DNA of 64,000 nucleotides from Nitrosospira multiformis (GTDB taxonomy: Bacteria; Pseudomonadota; Gammaproteobacteria; Burkholderiales; Nitrosomonadaceae), in the NCBI RefSeq assembly GCF_900110185.1, contig NZ_FOCT01000004.1, forward strand, positions 62,001-126,000. The letters run 5' to 3'. The stretch's first letter is position 1; each line of letters begins with the position of its first letter. The notes under the pieces are model-generated. The model saw only the letters and a program-made list of their open reading frames with translations. It was not told the origin of the DNA and ran no database searches. Below, one piece after another: positions 36,029 through 44,889 of this stretch. The position numbers and the translations under genes were made by a program.

Positions 36029-37753
36029 TTACCCCAATAACTCATCAATTTTGTTTACCAAGTTCGGCTGACTGGAGAATCCGTCCGCTTCGATGATCAG
36101 CCGCGGAATCGCTACACGTAGCCAACGGCAAACGCGTTCCTCGTTGTTGAGTGCCAGCTCGCACTGAGGGTCCTGTTCCGCTTTAAATCGGCTTACGATC
36201 GATCCAATGTGAAGAAATGAAAATTCGCCGAGTAATCTATGAGTGGACAGATGTGCGGGGTCGCAGGGACTGATTGAAACAATCGCACTTCGGGACGTCG
36301 CCAGTAAAATTCTGCTGGCCTCCCGTAGGCGCGGGTGCAGTAAAGCGAGTTCGTCAACCATAAAGAGGCATCCTTTGTCTCGTAAACTCAGGATCACGCG
36401 TTTCGAACCCTCCATGTCGTCCAAATACTCATCCAAGCTGTAATGCCGTACGATTATTTCCGCATCATGCAGGAGTTGTCGTTCACGTGAGCCACGCGAT
36501 GCCTTATTAATGTCATTGACTACATCTTGAATTAACTGCTGAACTGTTCGAAACGAGGAGCCGAAGCACCGCCAGTGAACGCGTGCATTTCCATACATTC
36601 CACGCGGCCAGTCGTTGTGAAGAGCACTGGCTGCACTGGCAAGCTGCTTAAATTGCCTCAACCGCTGATCCCTTTCCTCCTCGTCGAAACGCATGATCAG
36701 ATCAGGCTCAGCTTTGACTAAGCTCTCGGCCTCGTCTAAGGTCGGAGCAATTACGATACATGGAAGTGCAAGTCGCGGTTCATTAGTTACTGTCGCCAGG
36801 CTGCGGAACTCATCGCAAATTTGCTTTACCGCTGCTAATGGAAATTGACTCAACTGTCCGGAGTTCATAGAGATGGAGTTTAGAGGTTGCCATTCAGGTG
36901 GCAAATGTTGAGGATCAATGTCTAGACAGAGTAAAACCGCGAGGCCTTGCCGCTGGCGCAAAATGTTTATTACCCGGCCAAATCGAGGCGAGCCTTCTAA
37001 AGTTGTCATACGCGGCAGTGACGTTGGTGTTACGAGCAAGCAACAAAGCTGTCCTGCCTGCAATCCCTGGTCAAGTTGCCATGCGATATCATTGCCTGGA
37101 GAACTTAACTCGGCTATAGAAAAAAAAGTTGGAGCATGTTTAATGATCTGATCACGTATATCATCATCTGAGCCTCGTAGACTTAATATCGTTACGGGCC
37201 GCAAGGCGCAATTCCAGTGCTTGCGTGGATCGAATATCGGTTGTCCGGGCGCTTGATCTCGATGAAATCGTGTTCGGGCACTTATAACCTCTTCAGTCAA
37301 TCGAAGCTGGAGTTCGTTGCTGTTACTGAATTCATAAGATTGCTGTTCTCGCTTACACCGGTCTCTAAAACTCTCTATGCGCTCTGCTGTTTTCTGATGT
37401 TTGATAGCATCTATGTGCTCCTCAGAAAATCCACCCTTTTTTAAATAAATCAGACGAGGAATATTTCTGCCTTCTGTTCTACACGCCTCGTATTCGAGCT
37501 CAGTTATGGATTTGGCATTTTTATCATGTTCCCCATCCGGAACCCATCCGTAACGCCTACCTATTATGCCGATATATAGATTGCATTGATGAACATCGCT
37601 GATGCAGGTCGCTACCGTCTTTTTTTCGCTTGCCCTATAGCTATCCATCACTAAACCATGGCGCCGAAGAACATTGATTGCAACGTCTCTTTCCTCCTTG
37701 AGATCTTCTATTGTTGAAGAAAGATAAATCCGAAACTCAGGCAAATTGGTCAT
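36029..37753 (-). CDS. DUF4062-domain protein of the TIR-STAND operon
   Basis: A 574-residue protein. Residues 1-100 are a DUF4062 domain (FRIYLSSTIEDLKEERDVAI; CNLYIGIIGRRYGWVP; SITELEYEACRTEGR), a TIR-like Rossmann module often found at the N-terminus of STAND immune proteins. The remaining 450 residues have no domain I can name; one segment (CLFMVDELALLHPRLREASRILLATSRS) resembles an NTPase Walker B region, but no Walker A is evident. It lies 21 bases upstream of the giant KGGVGR-TIR-STAND gene, so the two are almost certainly co-transcribed; it may be a sensor or regulatory partner. Confidence 0.72.
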   Translation of the reverse strand: MTNLPEFRIYLSSTIEDLKEERDVAINVLRRHGLVMDSYRASEKKTVATCISDVHQCNLYIGIIGRRYGWVPDGEHDKNAKSITELEYEACRTEGRNIPRLIYLKKGGFSEEHIDAIKHQKTAERIESFRDRCKREQQSYEFSNSNELQLRLTEEVISARTRFHRDQAPGQPIFDPRKHWNCALRPVTILSLRGSDDDIRDQIIKHAPTFFSIAELSSPGNDIAWQLDQGLQAGQLCCLLVTPTSLPRMTTLEGSPRFGRVINILRQRQGLAVLLCLDIDPQHLPPEWQPLNSISMNSGQLSQFPLAAVKQICDEFRSLATVTNEPRLALPCIVIAPTLDEAESLVKAEPDLIMRFDEEERDQRLRQFKQLASAASALHNDWPRGMYGNARVHWRCFGSSFRTVQQLIQDVVNDINKASRGSRERQLLHDAEIIVRHYSLDEYLDDMEGSKRVILSLRDKGCLFMVDELALLHPRLREASRILLATSRSAIVSISPCDPAHLSTHRLLGEFSFLHIGSIVSRFKAEQDPQCELALNNEERVCRWLRVAIPRLIIEADGFSSQPNLVNKIDELLG

Positions 37754-37857
37754 AAGTTGCCTTTATAATTAGATGAGTCAAGATGTGTTTTTATAATACA
37801 AGCTAAAATTATTTGCTCTGACTCAAATAGCATTTCTTCCTGTGCAACATTTAGCTT

Positions 37858-37974
37858 TCAGGCCCCCCAATCGAAGTCCAGGAACACGTCCCATCCCTTG
37901 CCCAGGAACCATTCCTTGATGGTAACCGCCTGAAGTTCATCTACTCTGGAATGACTCAGGAACAGGTTGGACAT
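37858..37974 (-). pseudogene. Remnant of a TIR-domain gene (N-terminus only)
   Basis: A 38-residue frame, MSNLFLSHSRVDELQAVTI followed by KEWFLGKGWDVFLDFDWGA and a stop, matches the first two strands of a TIR domain (SHS...WL...G..VFLDFD) and resembles the other TIR remnant at 41.4 kb. The rest of the domain is gone. It sits just downstream of the protease gene and upstream of the DUF4062 gene, and marks a lost third TIR gene in this strand series. Confidence 0.7.
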
Positions 37975-37985
37975 GGCGTTTCCAG

Positions 37986-39521
37986 CTAGACTGCGGAAAC
38001 CGGCTGGCTCAGGATCGCAATCCGGATCTCGTTCAGCACAATGCCTTCGTTGAGCTTCTTTTCCTCGATGGCGCGGTGGTGCAGCGCGATGGAGTCGAGC
38101 TGGCGCGTGAAGACCGGCGATCCGGAATTGCCGCCGATCGTGGGACTGCGATAGCGGATGTAATGCTTTTCGTATTCCGCTAGGCTGTTGTCGTAGAGCG
38201 ACACGGCTAATTCTTGCCCGCCTGGATGCCCGATGACATAGATGCGCTGCTCAGCAACCTTTGCGGGATCGATCTTGGGCAAATCTGCACAGGGAGCAAG
38301 CGTGTAGCAGGTGCCCGGCATGTCGATCGCGAGGATGCTGACATCGAGTGCAAAACGCGGCGAGCTGAAGAGCAGTTCACCCAGCTTGATCTTGGGCCGG
38401 CCGGGAAGCCGCGTGAATTCGGCCACAGCTTGCTGGGGCCGCAAGGGAGCCCGATCGGCAGGGTCCTGACTGATGACGTGCGAATTGGTGAGCAGCACGA
38501 TCCTGCCAGCCCAAACAGGGTTGAGCAGGCCGCCTGCGACCAGGAAGCCAGTTCCTTCCGGTCTACCGGTTGTACCATTGCTGATGCGGGCAATGGCATT
38601 ACAGCGCTCGTACAGACTGTCGAGCCATTGCAGGTAGACGATATTCTCATCCCCCCACACGGCTTCGAACCCTTCGGTTTTCAGTTCTCCCTTCGGCTGA
38701 AGAGGCTGTTCCACAGTGGCTCCCTCTTTCTGCAGTGCGGCAAACTCGAGTGGCGGAAGCAGCACTTGTCCCAGCGGCGTTTTTTCAAGCTGCCAGACTT
38801 CCTTCAGTTGTCGTAGCGTGCTGCCCAGCTCGAATGCATCTGCATCTGGATGGTGGAGGTACTTCGAGATACAAACGAGTGCAGCGTCTTTGTTTCCTCG
38901 CGCAACGCACGCTTCCATTGCAGTCGCATAATCCCATATGCCGCCCACTCCCTGATCGTCAATGTCGGCGAAGATTTCCCCGGCAATCTTAGCGGGGTCG
39001 AGGTCGTAGGCCAGTTGTATGTTATCGCGCTGGGCACGGGCGGCAAGTGCTGCAATATTGATTCCCTGCCAGCGGTAGTCGCCGGTGCGATTCTGCCAAT
39101 CCAGTGAGTAAGCCGAGATGGCACTACGAAGATCTTCGGGATGGTGCTGATTGATGTACTGCTGCTTGTACGCCCGGCCAATTAGGCCCCGTATTTCCGG
39201 GCCCTCGACCGGATCGTTGCCGTGTTTTGCCGAGAGATCTTCGAGCGCCCGCAGGGCCTGCGTGATGCGATTCTGGTCGAGCAGCGCCTGCGCCCATTGT
39301 CGGCGGATGACTGGATGTGAATGCCCGGAGGCGATAAATATGCTAGCGACGCGCTCCATGTCGGCAAAACGCCGCTTTCGGCGCATCAAGGCGAGCGTCT
39401 TCTTGATCTGGGAAAGCGTAAAGCCTGAAGGGTCGATGCGATCGGTGAGGTCGCGAATGTCGAGGTAACGATATTCGCGCAGCGCCAGGGCGAGTTCAGT
39501 TAGAAATTCGGCGGCGTCCAT
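37986..39521 (-). CDS. TPR (TRAFs-binding-like) protein with trypsin-like protease domain
   Basis: A 511-residue protein without signal peptide. Residues 1-65 form a small helical domain (FLTELALALREYRYLDIRDL) that resembles effector-associated domains. Residues 70-270 are TPR-like and match the MAP3K TRAFs-binding (DUF4071) type, with IRGLIGRAYKQQYINQHHPED and YRWQGINIAALAA. Residues about 310-500 are a chymotrypsin-fold protease with His in LLTNSHVIS, Asp in FALDVSILAI and Ser in GGNSGSPVF, a complete triad. The related TPR architecture in the 41.5-43.5 kb gene suggests the two proteins act together, with this one as an intracellular protease effector. Confidence 0.82.
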   Translation of the reverse strand: MDAAEFLTELALALREYRYLDIRDLTDRIDPSGFTLSQIKKTLALMRRKRRFADMERVASIFIASGHSHPVIRRQWAQALLDQNRITQALRALEDLSAKHGNDPVEGPEIRGLIGRAYKQQYINQHHPEDLRSAISAYSLDWQNRTGDYRWQGINIAALAARAQRDNIQLAYDLDPAKIAGEIFADIDDQGVGGIWDYATAMEACVARGNKDAALVCISKYLHHPDADAFELGSTLRQLKEVWQLEKTPLGQVLLPPLEFAALQKEGATVEQPLQPKGELKTEGFEAVWGDENIVYLQWLDSLYERCNAIARISNGTTGRPEGTGFLVAGGLLNPVWAGRIVLLTNSHVISQDPADRAPLRPQQAVAEFTRLPGRPKIKLGELLFSSPRFALDVSILAIDMPGTCYTLAPCADLPKIDPAKVAEQRIYVIGHPGGQELAVSLYDNSLAEYEKHYIRYRSPTIGGNSGSPVFTRQLDSIALHHRAIEEKKLNEGIVLNEIRIAILSQPVSAV

Positions 39522-39597
39522 GTTGAGGAGTTTTTTGTGCAGCGCTACATTATTTGTATTTTCTATGTTGTTTGCATTTTTCCTTTAAGAGCAGCGC

Positions 39598-40371
39598 TCA
39601 AAGATCCGGCAGCGCAGCTATGTATTCATTAGTATAGGCTTTGATCTTGTCCTTGATCTTGTCGCGGATGCTCTCCAGCACCGTATCGTTGACGGTGACC
39701 TTCCCGGAGCAGTTCTCCAGTTCCACACGGTCCTTCCGGATCTTGAAGAACAGAACCTGGGTCAGGATCGATTCCGCCTTCAAGGTAAAGGCCATCATCG
39801 TAATGAAGAAGTCGTCATTTTCCCCCGGCTGAGCCAGCGAGACCTGGAAGTGGGCAGTATTGAGAGTTTTGCTTTCACGGTCGAAGAGCGTGATCCAGGG
39901 TTTGTTCGGATCCATGGATTTCATCGCTTCCAGGGTGGACACCACCAAGGCAAGCGCCGTGGGGGCCGGCCCCAGGAGGACGGTAGCGACCTTAATGATC
40001 GCTTCATGCGCTTCCAGGCCGTCGGCGTGCTCTTTGTAGGAGGAGAAACCTTTGTCTTGGAGGACCCACCCAAGATTTTCCAGCACATCGAAATAGGCTT
40101 TGTACCAGTCGATGATGCGGGTCTTGTCAGGCACTTTCTTGTTGGCGGCAAGCTGGGCAAGCAGGCTACAGTTGGCGATGTCCTGCCGTCGCTCCGCTGA
40201 GACGCCCTTTACAAAGGAGACGATGTCGGAGGCAACCACCATCGCCTGGTTCTTCTGTGCATCGAAGTCGATGACAGGACCGCGGTCGATGGCTTCAAAA
40301 CCAGACGAGGACTCGGGAAGCTCTACGTTGTTCAGGAAATGATGGGCAGATGCGGGGGTGATAGTATTCAT
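39598..40371 (-). CDS. Hypothetical protein between TIR remnant and protease genes
   Basis: A 257-residue soluble protein with no family I recognise. The N-terminal half is helical (AMVVASDIVSFVKGVSAERR; LLAQLAANKKVPDKTRIIDW), with a hydrophobic stretch LLGPAPTALALVVSTLEAM that might touch membrane, and the C-terminal half looks beta-rich (AHFQVSLAQPGENDDFFI; FKIRKDRVELENCSGKVTV). It lies 76 bases upstream of the TPR-trypsin gene on the same strand and is probably co-transcribed; it could be the substrate, inhibitor or pore-like partner of the protease, none of which is shown by sequence. Confidence 0.6.
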   Translation of the reverse strand: MNTITPASAHHFLNNVELPESSSGFEAIDRGPVIDFDAQKNQAMVVASDIVSFVKGVSAERRQDIANCSLLAQLAANKKVPDKTRIIDWYKAYFDVLENLGWVLQDKGFSSYKEHADGLEAHEAIIKVATVLLGPAPTALALVVSTLEAMKSMDPNKPWITLFDRESKTLNTAHFQVSLAQPGENDDFFITMMAFTLKAESILTQVLFFKIRKDRVELENCSGKVTVNDTVLESIRDKIKDKIKAYTNEYIAALPDL

Positions 40372-40476
40372 GGCGCTCTCCTATGGTTTGTTGAAAGCTT
40401 ATTCAAGTCATGCGATGAAACGACACAGCTTTAAAACTGCACGGCAGTCAGGGATATTATGCCGAAATTTATTCTT

Positions 40477-41533
40477 TCAAAGCGTAGCCCGCGCTTGAGG
40501 CTGCGATTCATCCGAAGGGATTGGCAGGCCCGGACATTGCTCTACGTAGGGAATGTCAGGGGATACCCATTTTCGCCATTCCTTACGGCTCATGTTGCGG
40601 GTGAGTTTTTTGCATAGCTCATCAGGCCAGACCTTTGGCCCCGGCCACAGGCGTAAGGTGCTGTCGTCACTGCCGGAGACGATGCGGCTGCTATCCGGGC
40701 TGAAGGCCACGCTCCATACCCGACCCTCATGGCCGCGCAGGGGCTCGCCGAGGGGCTGGCCGGTGTTCGCATACCACAGGCGCAGCGTGTTGTCCCCACT
40801 GCTGGAGACGATGCGACTGCCATCCGAGCTGAAGGCCACACTGGTTACAATATTCGCATGGCCGCGCAGGGGCTCTCCGATGGCTTGACCGGTGTTCGCG
40901 TTCCACAGGCGCAGGGTGTTGTCCCTACTGCCGGAGATGATGCGGCTGCCATCCGGGCTGAAGGTCACGCTCGTCACTGCACTCTCATGCCCGCACAGGG
41001 GCTCAGTTATGGGGTGGCCGGTCTTTGCGTCCCACAGGCGCAGGGTCCTGTCCATACTGCCGGAGACGATGCGGCTACCATCCGGGTTGAAGGCTACACT
41101 GAAAACTGATCCCGTATGGCCGCGCAGGGGCTCAGCTATGGGCTGGCCGGTTCTCGCGTCCCACAGGCGTAAGGTGCTGTCCCTACTGCCCGAGACGATG
41201 CGGCGGCCATCCGGACTGAAGGCCACGGCTTTTACCGGCGCATCCGCAGCCATGATCTTCAAAGTACCCCGCTTATCTATCAGCATGGCCAGCAAGCCTG
41301 ATTCGATCTCGCTGGCTGGCGCTGTACGCCGGTGAAGTTAAAAAGAGAAAAGCCTCGCTTCGGCTGTGGGCTTTTGATAGCCTCTCTTTCCAGCGCTCCC
41401 CGATTTTGATTCCGGTTTCTGGATCGAAATCCAGAAATACTTCATCCTTCCACCCCTGGGATTCCAGCCATACTTTCATGGCGAGTGCCTCCCGATTATT
41501 CTGGCTGGAATGGCTCAGAAAAATTCTGGCCAT
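40477..41533 (-). pseudogene. Collapsed TIR - WD40 gene (middle deleted)
   Basis: The first frame (from 41533) is the start of a TIR domain: ARIFLSHSSQNNREALAMKV, WKDEVFLDFDPETG and SRSEAFLFLTSPAYSAS. Near 41335 the coding sense shifts frame and continues as ASEIESGLLAMLIDKRG, matching the region just before the WD40 repeats of the giant protein, then five WD40 repeats and the same tail (LWPGPKVWPDELCKKL). The STAND domain and the rest of the TIR are missing. It is a decayed relative of the 30.9-36.0 kb gene but with a directly N-terminal TIR. A separate WD40 product from an internal start (41295) cannot be excluded. Confidence 0.8.
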
Positions 41534-41537
41534 GGCG

Positions 41538-43520
41538 CTATCCCAGATCTTTCGTTTTGATCCAGGTCACTTGCCCGGTTCTACGTTGAACCTCTTCATA
41601 CATATGAGCTGTACCACCCCGCCCGTCCCCTTTGTTGCCGTCCCAGAGGCAAATGAATTGGACCTTCTTGATGCCGTAAGAGAGGGCAGTGTAGAGCAAC
41701 CAAAGATTGCAGCGCTCATAAGTATCCACACCCTTGGGTGCCGGTCCGAGCTCATCCGGGAGGATCCGTGGTGGGAATTTTAGGGTAGAGATGAGCGCAT
41801 AGTAGCGCTGCCGCCATTGCTCGCCTTTGTCGGAGGGAAGAATGGATTTTTGAATGAATGTGGGTTCCGGAAAAGGCAACAGGAGCTGCAGGCGCACCCC
41901 GCGCTTCTTGCATGCTTCCAAAAATAGGATATCCCCGCCGCTTGCTCCTTGGGCAAGGGCGAGGTCATCCGCACCTGCCCCTAATTCATCCAGCGCTTCA
42001 CCGATCTTTTGTGCTGCTGTTTCGGCTTTGCTCTCTGGAAACCGGGAGTTAGCGCGGTCAGGCTCGTCAATCCTATGACCGCTGAAAAGCAGCACCTGGC
42101 GCGGCTCCCATTTCTTTTCAGGTTCGTCGAGTTCATTCAACGCGCGTTCAAAGACGGCCATTCCCGCAGCAACCGTATCCGGACGAAAGCCGAGGTCGTT
42201 CAGCAGGCGCAATTGCGCATAAGGCGAGTCGACGTAGAACCAGTTGTTGCCGCTACGGGTGAGCGCCTCCTTGTAAGCTGCTTTGACATTAGCGGGAGTA
42301 CCATCCAGTACTTCAAGATCACCTAAGGTTGCCTTGGCCCAATATATATTGCTTGCGTCAGTCTCGCATTCAGCGGCAAAGCGTACTGCGCCTGCCATGA
42401 TGCGTGCCATATTCTCGTAGCGCGCATCGCTGGTAAGATGCTGGTAAAGATGCATCAGGGTGAGGGCATTGATCCCGGAAAAATAGTGGCGAGGATCGTG
42501 TCTGAAGCCGCTGGCATAACTTTCGATGGCAGCACGGAGCAGGGCATCCTCATATGCGGCATCTTCAGACATCTGTTCTGGTGTACTTCCCCGTCGGTGC
42601 CATTTTGCGATCCAGGCATCCTTGTCTACCCGGCCAAGCAGTGCCCAGGTTTCAGCGTCACGAGGATGGTTCTTTAATACCCCTTGGTAATGCAACCGTG
42701 CCCGATCCAGCGAATGGCCGGGTTCTTTGGCCAGGGCTAGCCGTTGCAGGCACATGCCTTTTTCCCGAAGACCATTGAGGTTGTCCGGCTCAACCGAAAG
42801 ACCGCGTTCCAGTTGCTCGAGAGCAAAACAAAAACGTCCCCCCTTGCGCAGAGCTTCTCCGGCCTTGATCCTGGCCTCAGCGCGAAAGGCCGCCACTGGC
42901 GCTTCATCTGCCAGCAACAGCAGATCGCCGATATGACGGGTCGAGCAAGCCAGGGAAACGCGGTTCTCCCAAGCATCGTGCTGCTGCCAGAATTCCCGTA
43001 CGTCTCCTACACGCAACGACTTCCAGTCCGGCTCCTGCAGGTTGGGCAATAAATGATAAACCGGGCTTTCCTTGCGCTCGTGCCATGAAGCCATGGTTGC
43101 CTTGACCATATCGGTCAGACGCTGGCGATCGCTTTCCAGTGTCGCGAGGTCGGGTTTGCCGTTTGAAAGGCTATAGCGCAGCTTGCGCTGGGTGTAGAGA
43201 TCAAAAGCTGGGCAGAGACCCCCGCAAACCAATACGAGGCCACGTGCGCGCAGGGCATGCCGTATCCCTAGTTCATACCAGACGTTGGGATTGTCAATCG
43301 TGAGGTCTGCAATAACCAGGTCGGCAATCAGCAGTTCCTGGAACATATCGCTGATGATATCACCAGCGCGCTGCTCCTCATCAGCACGGAAGGTTTCCAG
43401 TCCCGCAGCTTCTAAAGCAGGATAGATATAGTCCGAATATACGGCATTGAAGTCGATCAGTTGACCGTCAGGACCGGGCTTGGAACCGAAGGGCATGGCA
43501 ACGAAGGCGTGCGGTTTCAT
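41538..43520 (-). CDS. DrHyd-like - TRAFs-binding TPR - SLOG-like protein
   Basis: A 660-residue protein. Residues 1-150 resemble the nucleoside-deoxyribosyltransferase/TIR-like fold (KPHAFVAMPFGSKPGPDGQL; DLVIADLTIDNPNVWYELGI). Residues about 190-440 are TPR of the MAP3K TRAFs-binding (DUF4071) type (FALEQLERGLSVEPDNLNGL; ETWALLGRVDKDAWIAKW; YFSGINALTLMHLYQHL). Residues about 470-600 form a Rossmann-like domain (RQVLLFSGHRIDEPDR; LALAQGASGGDILFLEACKK) compatible with SLOG nucleotide-sensing modules. Similar domain orders are known from predicted bacterial conflict proteins and resemble the regulatory core of animal ASK kinases. It probably senses or makes a nucleotide signal; not demonstrated. 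The TIR-WD40 remnant follows after four bases. Confidence 0.75.
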   Translation of the reverse strand: MKPHAFVAMPFGSKPGPDGQLIDFNAVYSDYIYPALEAAGLETFRADEEQRAGDIISDMFQELLIADLVIADLTIDNPNVWYELGIRHALRARGLVLVCGGLCPAFDLYTQRKLRYSLSNGKPDLATLESDRQRLTDMVKATMASWHERKESPVYHLLPNLQEPDWKSLRVGDVREFWQQHDAWENRVSLACSTRHIGDLLLLADEAPVAAFRAEARIKAGEALRKGGRFCFALEQLERGLSVEPDNLNGLREKGMCLQRLALAKEPGHSLDRARLHYQGVLKNHPRDAETWALLGRVDKDAWIAKWHRRGSTPEQMSEDAAYEDALLRAAIESYASGFRHDPRHYFSGINALTLMHLYQHLTSDARYENMARIMAGAVRFAAECETDASNIYWAKATLGDLEVLDGTPANVKAAYKEALTRSGNNWFYVDSPYAQLRLLNDLGFRPDTVAAGMAVFERALNELDEPEKKWEPRQVLLFSGHRIDEPDRANSRFPESKAETAAQKIGEALDELGAGADDLALAQGASGGDILFLEACKKRGVRLQLLLPFPEPTFIQKSILPSDKGEQWRQRYYALISTLKFPPRILPDELGPAPKGVDTYERCNLWLLYTALSYGIKKVQFICLWDGNKGDGRGGTAHMYEEVQRRTGQVTWIKTKDLG

Positions 43521-43787
43521 ATGGGCTCAAGGAACGGAGGAAATTCTTGTTTTAGTTTTAGATAAAGAAGCAGATAGGTTCAGTATAGGACGTGTTCTAT
43601 TTCTATACGTAAAAAGTGTTGACACGAAGGCTTTAGTCTAGGTCGATTCTGTAGCCATCTCTCCCCATTGTTTCCAGTCAGATAGCAATTTACGCGTTGC
43701 ATTATCGAAAGCCATCTACGGCTGCACAGAGTTCGTAGAGCTTTGTGGACGCGTTGTCATTTTCGTCTGTCCCAGTGGCGCAAGGTG

Positions 43788-43803
43788 GATTAGTACACTA
43801 ATC
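43788..43803. promoter_or_regulatory. Perfect inverted repeat upstream of the TIR operon
   Basis: GATTAGT-AC-ACTAATC, two 7-base arms around a 2-base centre, 60 bases before the TIR gene start and in the 343-base divergent gap to the DrHyd-TPR gene. An AT-rich stretch with TTAATATTCC follows. Symmetry and position suit an operator for a dimeric repressor, but no regulator gene is adjacent. The rest of the gap shows no gene. Confidence 0.5.
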
Positions 43804-43863
43804 TTAATATTCCATTATTTAATGTAATCCACAGGAATCGGGCGTAAAAGGATCAAAAGAACA

Positions 43864-44889
43864 ATGGAAAGTGAGATTAGTCGCGTTTTCGTTAGTCATG
43901 CCTCGAAAGACAAGCGCTCCAGAGTACGTCCGTTAGTAGAGGCTTTGGCGTTGGAAGGCGTTAGCCTCTGGCTCGATCGTCCTGGTGCTGGCGCGGACGA
44001 TTTTGGTTTCGACGAAAAATTCATTCGCAAGTACGATATCAAGGGTTTGGTGGCTGGACTAGACTGGGACACTCAGATTCTTGAGGCGCATCGTTCCTGT
44101 GGCGTGGTGCTCGCCTGCGTTTCCCGCGCCCTATGCAAGGAGCGTCAAGTTCTGGTCCACGAATTGGTGCTGGCACGGTATGCTGGCAAACTGGTCTCCT
44201 GTGTTATTGATGACCTGCCGTTTGAAGAAATACCGTCAGATTTGGGGCTACTAGACATCTCAAAGCTTCAGTCTCCAAGAGTAGATGTGGCAGTCCTGAT
44301 GCAGGCTGTAAACGAGCTAAAGGCAAACTGTAACCTTTCGCCAGCTAACTTCGATCCTCCGCTCGCTTCGCAATGGCAAATCCTGCGGCAGCTTGTTTCA
44401 GACATCAACCAGGTCTTCGCCCGGCGAGGTCTAACAAGAGTGTCAGAAGCCGACATGGACGTGGTCCGTGCAACCTTGCGAGCAATACCTGTGGATCCTA
44501 TGGTTCGCGCATTCGAAATCCCATTTTTCGTGATCGAATTATTCGCTGCGCGGTTGCAGGAGCCAGACGCAGCTCGCCGGCATTTCAAGCTTTCGATGGA
44601 CCTAGCTCTTCAGTGCGCCGATGCTGAACACACTCCTCTACAGAGCGTCGTATCGTTAGGTGATGTCATTAACCCTGATAAGAATCCACCCATCGCGTTT
44701 TGGGGGGACGTCCTGACCGCTGCGGGGTATAAATCACGCCGTACGCTCGCCGCACTGCTGCTTGCGCCTGGCCCTCTCGCCCCCGGAAATCTTCCTGACA
44801 ACACTGCACGAGAACTTAGCAATTTTGTCGCGTGGCTTACCAACCCTAACATGACTCGACCCACTTCTGACTGGAGTTCCGCGATATGA
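43864..44889 (+). CDS. TIR-domain protein, first gene of a three-gene operon
   Basis: A 341-residue soluble protein. Residues 5-135 are a TIR domain: RVFVSHASKDKRSRVRPLVEAL, VSLWLDRPGAG, ILEAHRSCGVVLACVSRALCK and LVSCVIDDLPFEEIP. The residue equivalent to the NADase glutamate is probably in the DTQILEAHRSC segment. Residues 150-341 are helical and unrecognised (LRQLVSDINQVFARRG; FFVIELFAARLQEPDAARRHF), perhaps a sensor or oligomerisation part. Its stop overlaps the next gene by four bases (ATGA). Pairing of a cytosolic TIR protein with a large exported protein is uncommon among described systems. Confidence 0.82.
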   Translation: MESEISRVFVSHASKDKRSRVRPLVEALALEGVSLWLDRPGAGADDFGFDEKFIRKYDIKGLVAGLDWDTQILEAHRSCGVVLACVSRALCKERQVLVHELVLARYAGKLVSCVIDDLPFEEIPSDLGLLDISKLQSPRVDVAVLMQAVNELKANCNLSPANFDPPLASQWQILRQLVSDINQVFARRGLTRVSEADMDVVRATLRAIPVDPMVRAFEIPFFVIELFAARLQEPDAARRHFKLSMDLALQCADAEHTPLQSVVSLGDVINPDKNPPIAFWGDVLTAAGYKSRRTLAALLLAPGPLAPGNLPDNTARELSNFVAWLTNPNMTRPTSDWSSAI

